A stretch of 64,000 bases of DNA from contig NC_134101.1 in the NCBI RefSeq assembly GCF_000715075.1, positions 199,536,103 to 199,600,102 on the forward strand, read 5' to 3'. The notes below the pieces were generated by a model. It worked only from the letters and a program-made list of their open reading frames with translations, searched no databases and was not told the origin of the DNA. Shown here in pieces: positions 1-11,336 of this stretch. Numbering within the stretch: the first letter of the stretch is position 1; the number at the start of each line of letters is the position of its first letter. A program made the position numbers and the translations under genes. The stretch is from Nicotiana tabacum (taxonomy: Eukaryota > Streptophyta > Magnoliopsida > Solanales > Solanaceae).

Positions 1-1139
1 AGTTGCGGTAAGTGGTGTCCTTGTTCGAGAAGAGCAAGGTACGCAATTTCCTATCTACTATGTTAGCAGGACTTTAGGTGACATTGAAACCCGGTACCCA
101 TACTTAGAAAAATTAGTTCTTGCTGTAATAAGTTCCTTTAGTAAATTAAAACCTTATTTTCAATGTCACTGTATTTGTGTTATAACCGCCTACCCCCTTC
201 TCAACATTTTGCACAAGCCCGAACTCTCGGGCAGACTGGCCAAATGGGCCATTGAGATTAGCGGGTAGGATATTGAGTATCAACCCTGAACAGCCATCAA
301 GTCTCAAATCTTGGCAGACTTTGTGGCCGACTTCACGCTAGTTGTCGTACCTGAGGTCGAAAAGGAATTATTGCTAAAGTCGGGTACATCCTTGGGGGTG
401 TGGACCCTTCTCACAGATGGTGCTTCAAATGTGAAGGGGTCTAGCTAGACATCATTTTGAAGCCACCCACAGGCAGTACAATTAGACAGTCTATCAAAAC
501 TTCGAAATTGATTAATAATAAGGCCGAGTATGAAGCTATGATTGCAGGTCTCGAGATAGCTAAGAGCTTGGGAGCAGAGGTCATCAAGGCCAAGTGCGAC
601 TCCCAACTTGAGGTAAATCATGTCAACAGAACTTTCGAGATTTCAAGAAGATCGGATGTAGAGGTACCTAGATAAATTACAAGTGTCTCTACATCAATTT
701 AAACAATGAACGCTACAACAAGTACCTCGGGAACAAAATGGCGAGGCCGATGCCCTCGTAAATTTGGGATTGTCGATTGAAGATAATGAACTTAGCTCAG
801 GGACTACCATACAACTTTCATGGTTAGTGATCAAAGAAGGCCATGTCGAAATAAACTCCACAAGCCTAACTTGGGATTGGAGGAATAAATATATCGAGTA
901 TCTAAAAAGCGGGAAGCTTCCATCGGACCCTAAGGAATCAAGGACTCTTCGAAGAAAGGCTGCATGATTCACATTGGCCGAAGATGGAACATTATACAAA
1001 AGGATGTTTGATGGACCGTTGGCAGTATGTTTAGGTCCATGAGACATTGATTAAGTTATACGAGAAGTTTACGAAGGTACCTGCAGAAACCATTCCGGCA
1101 CCAAATCACTGGTTCACAAAGTCATCAGAGCGGGATACT
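1..1139 (+). pseudogene. T1 pol, RNase H and extra RNase H region (broken)
   Basis: This is the 3' part of a Tat-lineage pol. Bases 1-270 read as the RT-linked RNase H, with YYVSRTL and a RYPYLEKLVLA stretch typical of Gypsy RNase H. The linker QILADFVADFT follows. Bases about 390-790 encode the additional RNase H, with WTL(L/F)TD, NNKAEYEAMIAGLE and KCDSQLEV motifs; the acidic residues of this fold are recognisable. A tail to 1139 leads into the integrase zinc-finger region. There are several in-frame stops (for example near 267, 288 and 447), so no full product is possible. The reading resumes at 1914, after a solo LTR. The closest match in the window is 27920-29060 of element B. Confidence 0.85.
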
Positions 1140-1504
1140 TGTTTACCGTGAAAATGGTAATAACAATTAAATTTGTTGATGGGACTCTAAAAATACGTGA
1201 TATATTTTTATGCTATTTGTTAGAGCAGTTGAAGCTAGATATGTGAAGATAAAGGTGAAATGCAAGCTAAAATAGCGTTACAATCAAACCGACGAGTTAG
1301 CTATCCGAGCCTCGGGCTAATCGATGAAGGGCCTCGAGGTCGATGCCTAGGCTTGGGCTCGAGCTGTCGGGGGTAACCGGGAAGGGACTAATAGCTAGAA
1401 TATAATTAAAGGAGGCTCTTTATGGTCAATATCAAGCAATAAATTAAGAACAAGTGCGAAAGCAATAAATGAAAGTGGTAGTCTCAAGCGAGTAAGTTAG
1501 AGAG

Positions 1505-1547
<43 letters not shown>

Positions 1548-1913
1548 GTTATTGATCTTGTGTAGAATAGTTGGAGCAACAACAGCCCCTTACAAAGTGG
1601 TAAGGATCCCCTTTATATAGGAGGGGGATCTCATTATAGTACAAAATACATTAATTGTAAAGGCATGGAGATGGGATGGCTAGACGTGATACCTTGATAC
1701 AGGCTCCAGGTAGGTCGACTTTGTCAGACTTAGCCGTGTGCCTTGGGAATCCCCTATTTTACTCTAACCTCGATCAATATTCTCTTTAGGCTGGGCCTCT
1801 ACGAGCTTCAAGGGAGGGAACTCGATCACAGCTTCATGTCCTCGAGGCCTCGAGGTGTTCCTCTGAAATGACTTAATAGCAAGAAATTGGACCCTCTGAT
1901 TTCGCCTCATACA
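1140..1913 (-). mobile_element. Solo LTR of the element C family, in T1 pol
   Basis: This 774-bp solo LTR starts TGTTTACC and ends ...TCATACA on the + strand. It is flanked by a perfect 5-bp target duplication ATACT (1135-1139 and 1914-1918). Its reverse complement aligns along its length with the LTRs of element C: an AAATCAGAGG start, a CTCCTATATAAAGGGGA TATA region, a CT microsatellite, and an ACCATTTTCACGGTAAACA end. It splits T1 pol between the extra RNase H and integrase. Length and termini define the complete LTR of this family, which helps interpret the damaged LTRs of C. It contains a GA run at 1508-1545. Confidence 0.9.
1508..1545. repeat. (GA)n microsatellite in solo LTR
   Basis: About 19 GA units. 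The same site in the other LTRs of this family carries a CT run (reverse orientation), just downstream of the expected transcription start. Confidence 0.9.
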
Positions 1914-2883
1914 ATACTATTGGGTCGATATGGAAAAAGACACTAAGGAATTCGTTCGAAAATAAGACAAGTGCCAATGACATGCGCCAATGATCCACGA
2001 ACCAGGAGAGCAACTTCATTTAGTCTTATCCCTGTGGCCATTCATGAAATGGGGGATGGACATCGTCTGTCCTCTGCTATCAGCCCCATGTAAATCTAAA
2101 TTCATTTTATTTATGACTGACTACTTCTCTAAATGGGTTGAAGCATAGGCTTTTGAGAAAGTCAGAGAAAAACAAGTTATAAACTTCATCTGGGATCACA
2201 TCATATACCTATTCGGGATACCTAACGAGATAGTATGCGATAATGGAAAACTGTTTATCAGCACCAAAGTAACAAAGTTCCTCAAGGATCATAAAATAAA
2301 AAGGATATTGTCGACTCTGTATCATCTTAGTGGGAACGGATAGGCCGAATCAATAAATAAGACCATCATTTAGAATCTAAATAAAGGATTGAACGACTTT
2401 AAGGGAAAATGGAGAGAAATTTTACCCGAAGTTCTTTGGGCATATCGAACAATGTCAAAATCTAGAACATGGGCAACACCATTTTCCTTAGTGTACGGTG
2501 TTGAAGCTCTAATCCCGGTCGAGGTTGGGAAACCTAGCGTCAGGTTTCGATACACAATGGAAGAGTTGAATCATGTGGCTATGAACACAAGCCTCGAATT
2601 GCTAGATGAAAAACAGGAAGCCGCCCTCGTTAGAATGGCAGCACAAAAGCAGCTCATCGAAAGATACTACAACCGAAGAGCCAATCTTTGCCACTTTCGA
2701 ATTAGGCACTTAGTTCTAAGAAAAATCACCCTGAATACTCGAGCCCCAAATGAAGGAAAACTCGGCCCAAATTGGAAAGGGCCATATTAGGTCCTCGGTG
2801 TCCTCGGAAAAGGATCTTACAAACTCGTCACAATGGACGGTGAACAATTGCCAAATAATTGGAACGTATCACTCCTCAAATGA
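1914..2883 (+). pseudogene. T1 integrase (broken)
   Basis: The integrase domain of T1 pol resumes after the solo LTR (YWVDMEKDT-like start). The core shows MKWGMDIV (first Asp), VCDNGKLF (second Asp) and AESINKT (Glu), in the spacing of the DDE triad. Then follow GKWREILPEVLWAYRT and FSLVYGVEALIPVEVG, which are typical of Tat-lineage integrases. The C-terminal part LGPNWKGPY...LGKGSYKL ends at the TGA at 2881-2883. Stops occur in the core, including one just before AESINK. The longest open piece is 2389-2790. No function is expected. Confidence 0.85.
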
Positions 2884-4260
2884 TACCATTTTCATTTGTA
2901 TTGGATACTAACTTACTACAGAGGTTCGTTCAAAGACGTCGAGAAATTCTTCAATACGAAGACCTTAGATTATAAAGTACGCGTTGCACTCTTTTTCCCT
3001 TAGATCGGTTTTTATCTCAAATGGATTTTTCTGGCAAGGTTTTTAACGAGGCAATAATTATTTGTGCTACATGGGGACAATTCAATAGTATCCAAGGATT
3101 CTTTACAATCAACCTCGAATACTGGGGGGGCATGACCCTCGGATGTTAGGCAAATTTTGTAAAGGGCCAAACAGTCAAATAAACTGTGCCCATGTAGATT
3201 ACTCAAGTCCCGATGACAAAACATGTACGCATGAATGATTTATGGAAAGAAGTATTTTTTTTCTTACCAGATGTTCCATGCCTTAGTGAAATTTCTACTC
3301 TACTTACGAACTATTGCGGAAATTATCTCAAGCGCCAATCGCAAATAAAGCTCGAGCTATCAACCACGTACTCGGGGATTGCCGTTCAAAAATTGACATG
3401 TTTGAATTATTAAACTTCGAGATCATAAGACCTTGAAAAGCCAATCCTCGATTTTATAGGCCAAGTCCACGGCCATCCCACTCGGGGACTGGTACTTCGA
3501 ACAAGTTCGAAGTATTATTGAGAAACAAGCCCAAAGTGCAAATCTCAAGTTAAAGGTTACGGCCAAACTAACACGGTTCGGAGACCTTCGAATTCCATAA
3601 TAAAATAGACCTTCAAAAATTTTCATAAAAACTGGTTAAAAAAGGCTACCCTCGGCAAAATTACGAAGGGTTTCGATAACATAAACCCTCAAAAACCTTA
3701 AGGGGTGCCAAATTGTTCGAACTCTTGAACAAAATTATGCTAAGGCATAACTAAGTTTTTTGATAACTCTAACCCTCGAGAATCCTGATGGGTATAGAGT
3801 TACCTCGTGCTAAGGAATAATAAATTCTTATATAATTAAACTTTGTAAGCCGAAAAGGGAAGAAGCCAATTTTTGAGGCCATATCGGCCCAATTCAAAGA
3901 GCCTAAGGGCCACTATACTTTTGGGTTCGAGGATCCACCCTCGCTCAACCGAAACCTAAGGGTTTTTTTTACTCCAAGTTCAAGCAAGTACTCACTCGGT
4001 TATAGAGACTATACTAGTCCGACTTTGATCAAATCGCTTAAGTTTTGGATTCACAAATAAAATTTTCGCAAGACAACGAAGTGAGTCAAAATACTCACAA
4101 GATATAAAGTATATAAGGCGAAAAGAAAAACAGAGTTTTCACAAAACAGAAATTGGAGACGAGTCGGAAAGAAAAGGGATCTTTTATATATGCAAAATTA
4201 TTTACAAAGACCACTTTGGTTCTTACACAAAAAATCCAAAAAAGAAAAAATTCTAAGTGC
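2884..4260. other. T1 3' untranslated region
   Basis: Noncoding stretch between the end of pol and the antisense gene. It is homologous in order and wording to 30043-31377 of element B (for example the GCACTCTTTTTCCCTTA block and the repeated CTCGGGGACT phrases). No reading frame is supported here. Confidence 0.7.
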
Positions 4261-5098
4261 CTAATCTTCCCCGGGAGCCTCATCTTCATCCCCTCTTCTC
4301 TTGGATCCACTCAAGCTCCCGGAACCATCATCATCAGAGAGCAAAGAATTGGCTTTGGCCTCTAGCACTTTTGCATTCTTGATATTGACACTAAGGTCAA
4401 AGCCACGAGCATGAGTCTCCTCGAGAGTCTCTTTCCGAGACTGCATTTGGCATGCTCGGCAATGCAAAATGATAGAACCTAAGTGGCATCAGAAATTTCC
4501 TTTGCTCGAGCGTGACCGTCTTCAGCATCAGCTCGGTAAACAGCCACGACCGCCTCTGCATCGGCCTTTACTCTTTCTACCTCAGATTTGGCCTTTGCAA
4601 GCTCACCGGCCAACCGAACCTCGAGCTCCTCAATTTTCTTAGCTCGGGACAAGCTCTCCTTCTTCATGCTTTAAAGTTGATGTTCGGCCGATCATATCTA
4701 GGCCCGAGCAGTGTCTTTCTCCGAGGCAAAGCGGTCCATGTTCTTCTTCCACCCCAAAATCTCTGCCTCCTTCATCTTGGACTCCTCGCGAAGTTGCTCA
4801 ATATTTTCGGCCTTCTGTTGAACCTGCAAGATATAAGTGTTAGTCATTATCTTCGGATTAATAAAATGAGCTTCAAAAAAATTACATTGCAGGCTCAATC
4901 AGGTTGGTTTGCCCTTTATGAATTGTTGCCAATTCAGCTCAGAGGTCCTTGATCTCCTCTTCTTTTTGCCTAATAAGAAGTTTTAGGGCATCCCTCTCCT
5001 CCATAAGCTTTATAAGGTCAGCCTCACACTAGTTCAGCTCTGCTTGGGATTTAGAAAATACTTCTCGATGAAGCGTCAAGGCCTATGAAGAAAGAAAG
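4261..5098 (-). pseudogene. T1 antisense gene, 3' part (coiled-coil C-terminus)
   Basis: This is the C-terminal part of the gene that Tat elements here carry opposite to gag-pol. Read on the - strand it gives heptad-like charged segments (QQKAENIEQLREESKMKEAE; then KKIEELEVRLAGELAKAKSE), followed by an ETLEETHARGFDL motif and an acidic/serine tail ending at the stop at 4261-4263. Element C has a matching EVLEEISARGF motif near its C-terminus and B has GTLEEIHAQGFDL. Frames change between pieces, which may reflect introns as well as mutations. Element C begins at 5099 directly after this segment. The T1 gene continues at 15958-17650, and 4640-5097 is repeated there in diverged form. Confidence 0.7.
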
Positions 5099-5391
5099 TG
5101 TACGCGGCAAAATCAGAGGACTTGATTTCTTATTGTCAAGTCATTTCGGGAGAACGCCTCGAGACCCCGAGGACGGGAGGCCACGACCGAGTTCCCAACC
5201 TTGAGCCTCATCGAGGCCCAACTCATAAAAAATGAAGATCGAAGCCAGGACGAAGGGGGAAGCTCCCAAGGCACACAGCTAGGCTTGACGGGGCCGGCCT
5301 ATATAGAGCCTATGTTAAGGCGTCGCGTCAAACCATCTCATCTCCATACTTTGTAATTAATCTCCACGTACTGGTAGCCGAGCTCCCCTCC

Positions 5392-5399
5392 TATATAAA
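5392..5399 (+). promoter_or_regulatory. TATA box of element C 5' LTR
   Basis: TATATAAA in the context CTCCTATATAAAGGGG. It is conserved in the 3' LTR (about 15512, TATATAAATA) and in the solo LTR at 1140-1913 on the other strand, as expected for the LTR promoter. Confidence 0.7.
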
Positions 5400-5961
5400 G
5401 GGGACTTACACTACCTTGTAAGGGACTGATGTTGCTCCATTTCTCCACAAGTGCAATAATATCTCTCTCTCTCTTTTCTTTCTAACTTGTTCGTTCTCAC
5501 AACCCCAAGATCACCTCGATATTTATCGCGTTCTTACTCGTTCTTCATCGTATGCCTTAGTATTGGCCATAAAGAGCCTTGTTTAATTATATCTTCAACT
5601 GTTATCCCATCCCCGTCGTCCCCGATAGCTCAAGCTCGACCCCGACATCGACCTCGAGGTTCCTCACCGACTAGACACACGTTCGGGCAGCAGGCCCTAC
5701 GGTTCGATTATCATCCCGATTTAGCTTGTATTTAATCTTTACAGTCCATATTATTAGCATCAACTGCTTTAATAACTAGCTCGAGAATAGATCACGTATT
5801 TTTAGAATCCCATTTACAAATTTAATTGTTGTTACCATGCTTTGAAGTTGATGTTCTCAATTTTCTTAGCTCAGGCCAAGCTCTCCTTCTTCATGCTTTG
5901 AAGTTGATGTCCCTACCTTGTAAGGGACTTATGTTGCTCCATTTCTCCACAAGTGCAATAA

Positions 5962-5963
<2 letters not shown>

Positions 5964-6006
<43 letters not shown>
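5964..6006. repeat. (CT)n microsatellite in second R-U5 of C
   Basis: A run of about 21 CT units. The first R-U5 copy and the 3' LTR have only a short CT run at the equivalent site, so this copy expanded independently. Confidence 0.9.
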
Positions 6007-6009
<3 letters not shown>

Positions 6010-6388
6010 CTTTCAAAATTGTTCGTTCTCACTGCCCTGAGATCACCTCGATATTCATCGCGTTCTTACTCGCTCTTCATCGTATGTCTTAGTATTGGCC
6101 ATAAAGAGCCTTGTTTAATTATATCTTCAACTGTTATCCCATCCCCGACCGTCCCTGATAGCTCGAGCTCGACCCCGACGTCGACCCCGAGGTTCCTCAC
6201 CGACCAGATACACGTCCGGGCAGCATGCCCTGCAGTTCGATTATCATCCCGTTTTAGCTTGTATTTAATCTTTACACTCTATATTATTAGCATCAACTGC
6301 TCTAACAACTAACTCGGGAATAGATCACGTATTTTTAGAATCTCATTTACAAATTTAATTATTGTTACCATTTTCATGGTAAATAGTT

Positions 6389-6406
6389 TGGCGCCCACCG
6401 CGGGGC
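6389..6406 (+). promoter_or_regulatory. Primer-binding site of element C
   Basis: TGGCGCCCACCGCGGGGC lies 3 nt after the LTR end. The same block is found after the 5' LTR of B (25003) and in the remnant at 51418. Its first 7 nt (TGGCGCC) match the complement of a tRNA-Asp 3' end; the rest does not clearly match a tRNA I can recall, so the primer tRNA is left open. Confidence 0.65.
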
Positions 6407-6505
6407 TAAAAATAATAGTGATTATTTTCTTGCTAGTTTCATTACACAAACGCATATTATCTTTCACACCTTTTCTTGTCCAAGATCTCTTGATTTCGGG
6501 TCAAA

Positions 6506-8700
6506 ATGTCCGGCTCGATAAGCAAAGTCGAGAACGACCACCACGAAAATCATGGCGGAAACGGCGAGGTTGCTCCAATGGCTGGCACGACGCCGTGGAA
6601 CCCCGATAATGCATCTGGGACAATTCTAGTGGACACAGATTCATAGGACGCATAGAAAGTAGACGAAACTTCTCACACAAACAGGAGCATTCAGCATATC
6701 AACCAACAGGAACCCCAACAAATCCTGGCTCAGGAAATACAGGAAGTTAGCCTTCACGATATTTTTCAAATGTTGCAGGCACAGCAGTTGGATATCGCTC
6801 AGCTACAGAGCCATCCGATGACTCCCAGCACGGCAGCGCCAAAAATAGCTCCCTACGCCGAACGAGTACCCGAAAGATCAAGCAACAACGGATCGATAAC
6901 AACCCCGCCATAACGAAGATGCTCGGGGATCTCTCCAAAAGGATCGAGTAAAGTTCATGGAAGTTCATGCAATAGCTCCCCCCAGCGGCAGCGGTTCCGG
7001 AACCCGCTTCACGAAAATTCGGAACGCCGGAACACCCCAAGCGCGACAGGAACTTGGATCCCAACGAGCGTCCCACTGCTTACACTTGCACGGAGAAAGG
7101 CAGGGACCTTCAAGATGATAACTTCGAGCCCATCTCGTTGAAGAAGTTCGGAGAAACAATCTCGAAAGAAACCACGATATGTCGCCACAGCCTAGCAATC
7201 GGTCTCACATACTCGCTTATCGTACCAACATATTCCTCCGTAGAAGCATATGCCAATGCCATCAAAGCAGTAACGGAAGAGTCTGATGCATCGGAGGCCG
7301 AACAAAGAGAGAATGAAACACCTTAGGAAGTCATGCCTCATTCCCTAAAAGTACGAGTGAGATCATCCCCGGTTTCGGATGACTGATCAACACAGGTCTT
7401 CACCCGAAGTTTAAACGAGGCGTGCCTGATGACCCCAGGTCTTTTCAAATGATGCTTAGTCAGATACCCAACCGAGATCTAGCCGTATGCCCATACCTGA
7501 CATTGGTGACAAATCAGGGCCATGGACAACCGTCCGGGAGCCTCTACAGGCTCGGTATACCCAAGCAAGCCCCCAGCGAAGAAACTAATGTCGAACAGGT
7601 GGAGATACCATCCATGCACCGCGAATGGGAGGAATTCCAAAAGATGCAACCTACCTCACAACGGTCAGAAATATTTCGAGGGCAACGTCCTCGAGGAACT
7701 TTCAGTAGAACTAGATCTGACGAGACGTAACCAGCAGAGCACGGTTTAAACATCGCTATACCAAATATCATGATCACCATAAGCGAAAATAGGGGCGCTG
7801 AGCGACTCAGGCCTATTCGACCAAGACCCTTTCAAAAGAACCACAACCCGACACAGGAACCGTAGGGCGCGCGCGGCCACGGGGTCAAAAATGACCTCCA
7901 TCTCGAAAAGTCGACAACTGTGTTTCTCAATAAAAGACGCAGCCGAGTACCATCGAGCGGCCAGGTTCGAGTCCATCCCCAAGGAAGAAAGGCAACCGGG
8001 AAGGATGAAGTGCACAAGCCACGGCGTATTACCATGACAGTGAAGGAGCGGCGACACCCTCCGAGGACTCATAAAATGGAAAGTTAGAATGTTCGACGTT
8101 AGGGAAAAATGGGTCCAGGGAAGTATTCCAAAAGACACCCTTACATCCAGGAAAAGGACATCGATACTTCTCCTCAGTATCACACTGCCGCATTGGTAAC
8201 CCCGTCCCTCATTTGATCTATTTTTAGATAAAACATGTGTTCATGAATTTAGGTGGTTCAATCACGTACAACAATGATGTCGAACCAAAGTCAATAGGGC
8301 GGTCCGGGCTAACGGACCAAATCACTCCCACATCCCAAATCCCTGGCGAATTCCTAATGATGAATCGCCACAAAGACCATCCTCTTAATACGGCATGTAT
8401 GAGCTCGGGCCATGACATTGAGCTCTGTACCATCGGAGGAGGCGCAAAGCACGAACGTATTATTAAGACGACTGCCGGCATACCATCTGGATACAACGTC
8501 GGGCCCATTTCACCAAAATCGTGGAACCCCTCGCAAAGGACAGAACCAAATTAAGTCGACAGAAAGCGATACACAACAAGAGGAAGTTCTTCATCGTATA
8601 ACGCATTGCCGGTATCAATGCCCCCACCCTCGGGAGGATTAAAGGGTAAGCAAACCACATCTTCAGCGAAGCCTGATAAAACACGGCGGAGGGCTGACCG
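6506..8700 (+). pseudogene. Element C gag remnant
   Basis: A degenerate Tat-type gag begins at the ATG at 6506 (MSGSISKVEND). It corresponds in position and style to the gag of B. The best preserved block, about 7010-7330, reads DPNERPTAYTCTEKG and SLKKFGETISKET, matching DPNEHVTSYTCAIKR and LLKKFGETLSKGA of B. Many stops and frame changes occur before and after it. Beyond about 7740 the homology fades; I cannot identify a convincing zinc knuckle or protease. Long open stretches on the opposite strand here have no family resemblance and are taken as shadows. Confidence 0.6.
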
Positions 8701-10009
8701 AGCTCACGCCCCAAAGGAATAGAAACATACCTAATCTCAAAACGTCGTATAAATATCTCGCAGTAAGGAAGAACTGCTTTACTCCCTTGTTATTTATTCG
8801 CTAACCTGTATGCAGACAACAGGCCAGGAGAATCGGAGGTTCTAACTCTACCCGGAGATCCCTAGGCCTTAAAAAGGAGGGAGCCGCACTCTTTCTCCTC
8901 AGTCGGGCTTCCGCCCCAAAGAGAACCTTGTCAGCAAGATTATTAGCGGAGCAACATACCGCCATAAGAGGATCCAATAAGGTTGCAGGACTTCTTCTAC
9001 AGTCCAATGATGAAGCGATGATCTGCTTCTAAGGGCACCATCCCCTCGGGAGGACCGGTAAATGGCAGGCTAAACCCCCATCGAGAATTATGTACCGAAT
9101 CAAATGATCCGAGAAGTCGCGCCCGCTCGGGCCGAGCTCACGAGAATGAAACAATATATGTCTACACCAAGCAATACAAGGATATCTTTTCGACTTCTTA
9201 TTCTCCAAGCAAGGATATCTCAAATATACCCCCGACAGGGGCCTCTCCACCAAATGCGTCCCGAGATGCTCGGAGACTTACTGTCAGCAATTCTGCACCC
9301 GCACGACCCCAGGGTCAGAACTCCGGGCTCAGAAAGCCGCTACGAGGCAACTCCGATCTCACGAAAAGCGGTCTTCACGCTTAAACAAATTCGATGACTC
9401 AGAGACTGTCAATCATTGCCAATCGCCATACGCTAGAAAACCCAAAACTATAAGACCCCTAGCGGGCAGACTCGGCGTAACCAGATCTATTCTACAAACA
9501 TTGTAAGACCTCAACAGGCATGACAAACTGTAAGACCTCAACAGGCATGAAAATTCCGAAGTTCAGGTTATACGTCACATTTGTAAGAATCCAGAAAAGG
9601 CATACCCTCGGTGTAGATGCCTAAACTGTCACTCGAAATCAAAAATGGCTACGGCCAAACGCATATGACTACGGTCAAAACGGCTTATACAGCCAAACTA
9701 ATGCAAATATACTTCGAATATACACAAATATCGCAGGCCACTACTTTGAATATACTTCGAAAAGAACCGGTTGAAACAGGTTACCCTCAACAGGCAAAAA
9801 CGAGCTTCGACCATGTCAGCTCCAAATCACAAGGCTTCGACCTACTCAGCCTCCGAGCTATGAACCTTCTGAGGTGCTCGAAACATCGCCGATAAAAACT
9901 TGAAATCGAGGTTCTCTGGAACTGACAACGGGTCAGGCAAAAATCTTTTAAAAGACCTTAACAAGCGGAAAACAAAGCCTAAAAATGCCCACGAGCAAAA
10001 ACAGCGAAA
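8701..10009. other. Element C degenerate central region, no pol motifs seen
   Basis: No RT (YIDD), RNase H or DDE integrase motifs could be recognised in any frame. From about 9420 the wording (GGCTACGGCCAAAC, ACGACCAAA) resembles the 3' UTR of T1 and B. A 29-nt tandem pair with AACTGTAAGACCTCAACAGG lies near 9500-9552. Confidence 0.5.
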
Positions 10010-10950
10010 GAGCCATTATCGCCAGCTAAGCAAGCCTCCGGGTCACATATTAAAAGGTCTCTACGACCAAACTGCCTAAGAACCATCGTCGCCGCTAAAA
10101 AATTGACAACTTGAGGATTAAAGTGAGCTCGAATCGTAACCCGATTCGGAGATCGGATCCAAAATAGTTAACTATGCAAGCCTCTGGGCCACACATATGG
10201 AAAGGTCTCGACGACCAAAAATAGCACAAAAGGCCATCGCCATCCGCCCATGTAGGTGGAAGAGAACTTAAGGGTCAATTAAAGCTCGAATCACAATGCG
10301 ACTCAGAGATTGGACCCGAAATGGCTAAATTACAAATATGCCTAAGGGTACGGAATAAATGCCGCCATTGCCAGCCGAGTGAGCCTCCAAGCCACCCACC
10401 TGTAAGGTCGCTTTGACCCGAAGCACAAAGGGCCATCGCCATCCGCCCATGCAGGCGGGAAAGAACTAAAGGGTCAATTAAAGCTTGAATCGCAACGCGA
10501 CTCGGAGACTATAACCGAAATAACTAAACCACAATATGCGTAAGGGCATGGCATAAATGCCATCATCGCCAGTCGAGTGAGCCTCCGGGCCACCCACCTA
10601 TAAGGTCGCTTCGACCCGAAGCGCTAAAGTCCATTGCCATCTGCCCATGCAGGCAGAAAAGAACTTGAGGGTCAATTGAAGCTCGAACCACAATGCGAAT
10701 CGGAGACTGGACCCGAAATGGCTAAACTATAGTATGCCTAAGGGCACGACATAAATGCCACTATCTCCAGCCGAGTGAGCCTCCGGGCCACCCACCTGTA
10801 AGGTCACTCCGACCCAAAGCACAAAAGGCCATCGCCATCTGCTCATGCAGGTAGGAAAGAACTTGAAGGTCAATTGAAGCTCGAATCACAACGCGACTCG
10901 GAGACTTGACCCAAATTAGTCTTAACAGCAAATGCCCAAGGGCAAGAAAT
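10010..10950. repeat. Minisatellite with ~198-bp unit
   Basis: About 4.5 copies of a unit marked by CCATCGCCATCCGCCCATG-like words at 10234, 10433, 10631 and 10829, giving spacings of 199, 198 and 198 bp. Other fixed words in each unit are GTGAGCCTCCGGGCCACCCA, AAGGGTCAATTAAAGCTCGA and CGACTCGGAGACT. The left-most copies are more diverged. The array sits between the gag/pol side and the antisense gene, where Tat/Ogre elements are known to carry tandem repeats. Confidence 0.85.
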
Positions 10951-11336
10951 GGGAGCAATTACTACCTGCTCGCATAGGCATAAATGATTTAAGGGCAAGA
11001 AGGCTCAAGTCGAAGCACGACTCGGAGACTAAGGCTAAACTTTTGGGCAAAGCACGGAGGCCCCAGCACCTACTCACGTCAAAGATCACACTTAAGAGCC
11101 CTCGGGCCTGTCCGATCAGTTCCAGACCTACGAGGATCCTGCCAAACACCTAAACCAGCCTGCCTGGTCGAAAGCAATAACAGAAAAGAGGTATAGAAAA
11201 AATAAAGCTTCAAGTTTCTTCTTATATTACATACGCAAAGAAAAAAAGGGGGGCACATTCTCCATCTACGGACATGCTCTACATATATCAAAAACAAAGC
11301 GACAAAACAGCAAAGTCTACGCTCCGCTCTAAAGGG

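Larger units (their letters stand above)
5099..6385 (+). repeat. Element C 5' LTR, enlarged by duplicated R-U5
   Basis: The LTR starts TGTACGCGG and ends at ...CATGGTAAATA. It is about 1287 bp, against 774 bp for the intact solo copy. The excess is a second R-U5 segment: 5412-5837 and 5911-6385 are both copies of the region from CTACCTTGTAAGGGAC onward. Between them, 5838-5910 is a short piece of T1 antisense-gene sequence (CTTTGAAGTTGATG ... repeated). The block 5099-5910 closely matches 15221-16030, including that foreign piece. Confidence 0.8.

Noticed and set aside
5099..6385. Two independent C-family LTRs in tandem
   Set aside because: Only the second R-U5 is followed by a PBS, and the first ends with the same foreign junction as the 3' LTR. 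One rearranged LTR explains both facts.
7746..8183. 145-codon minus-strand frame in element C
   Set aside because: It lies opposite the gag relic and overlaps other frames, with no match to the antisense genes of T1 or B, which sit elsewhere in the element.
10010..10950. CRISPR-like impression of evenly spaced repeats
   Set aside because: Units are ~198-bp head-to-tail copies without short constant repeats and unique spacers, in a plant retrotransposon.
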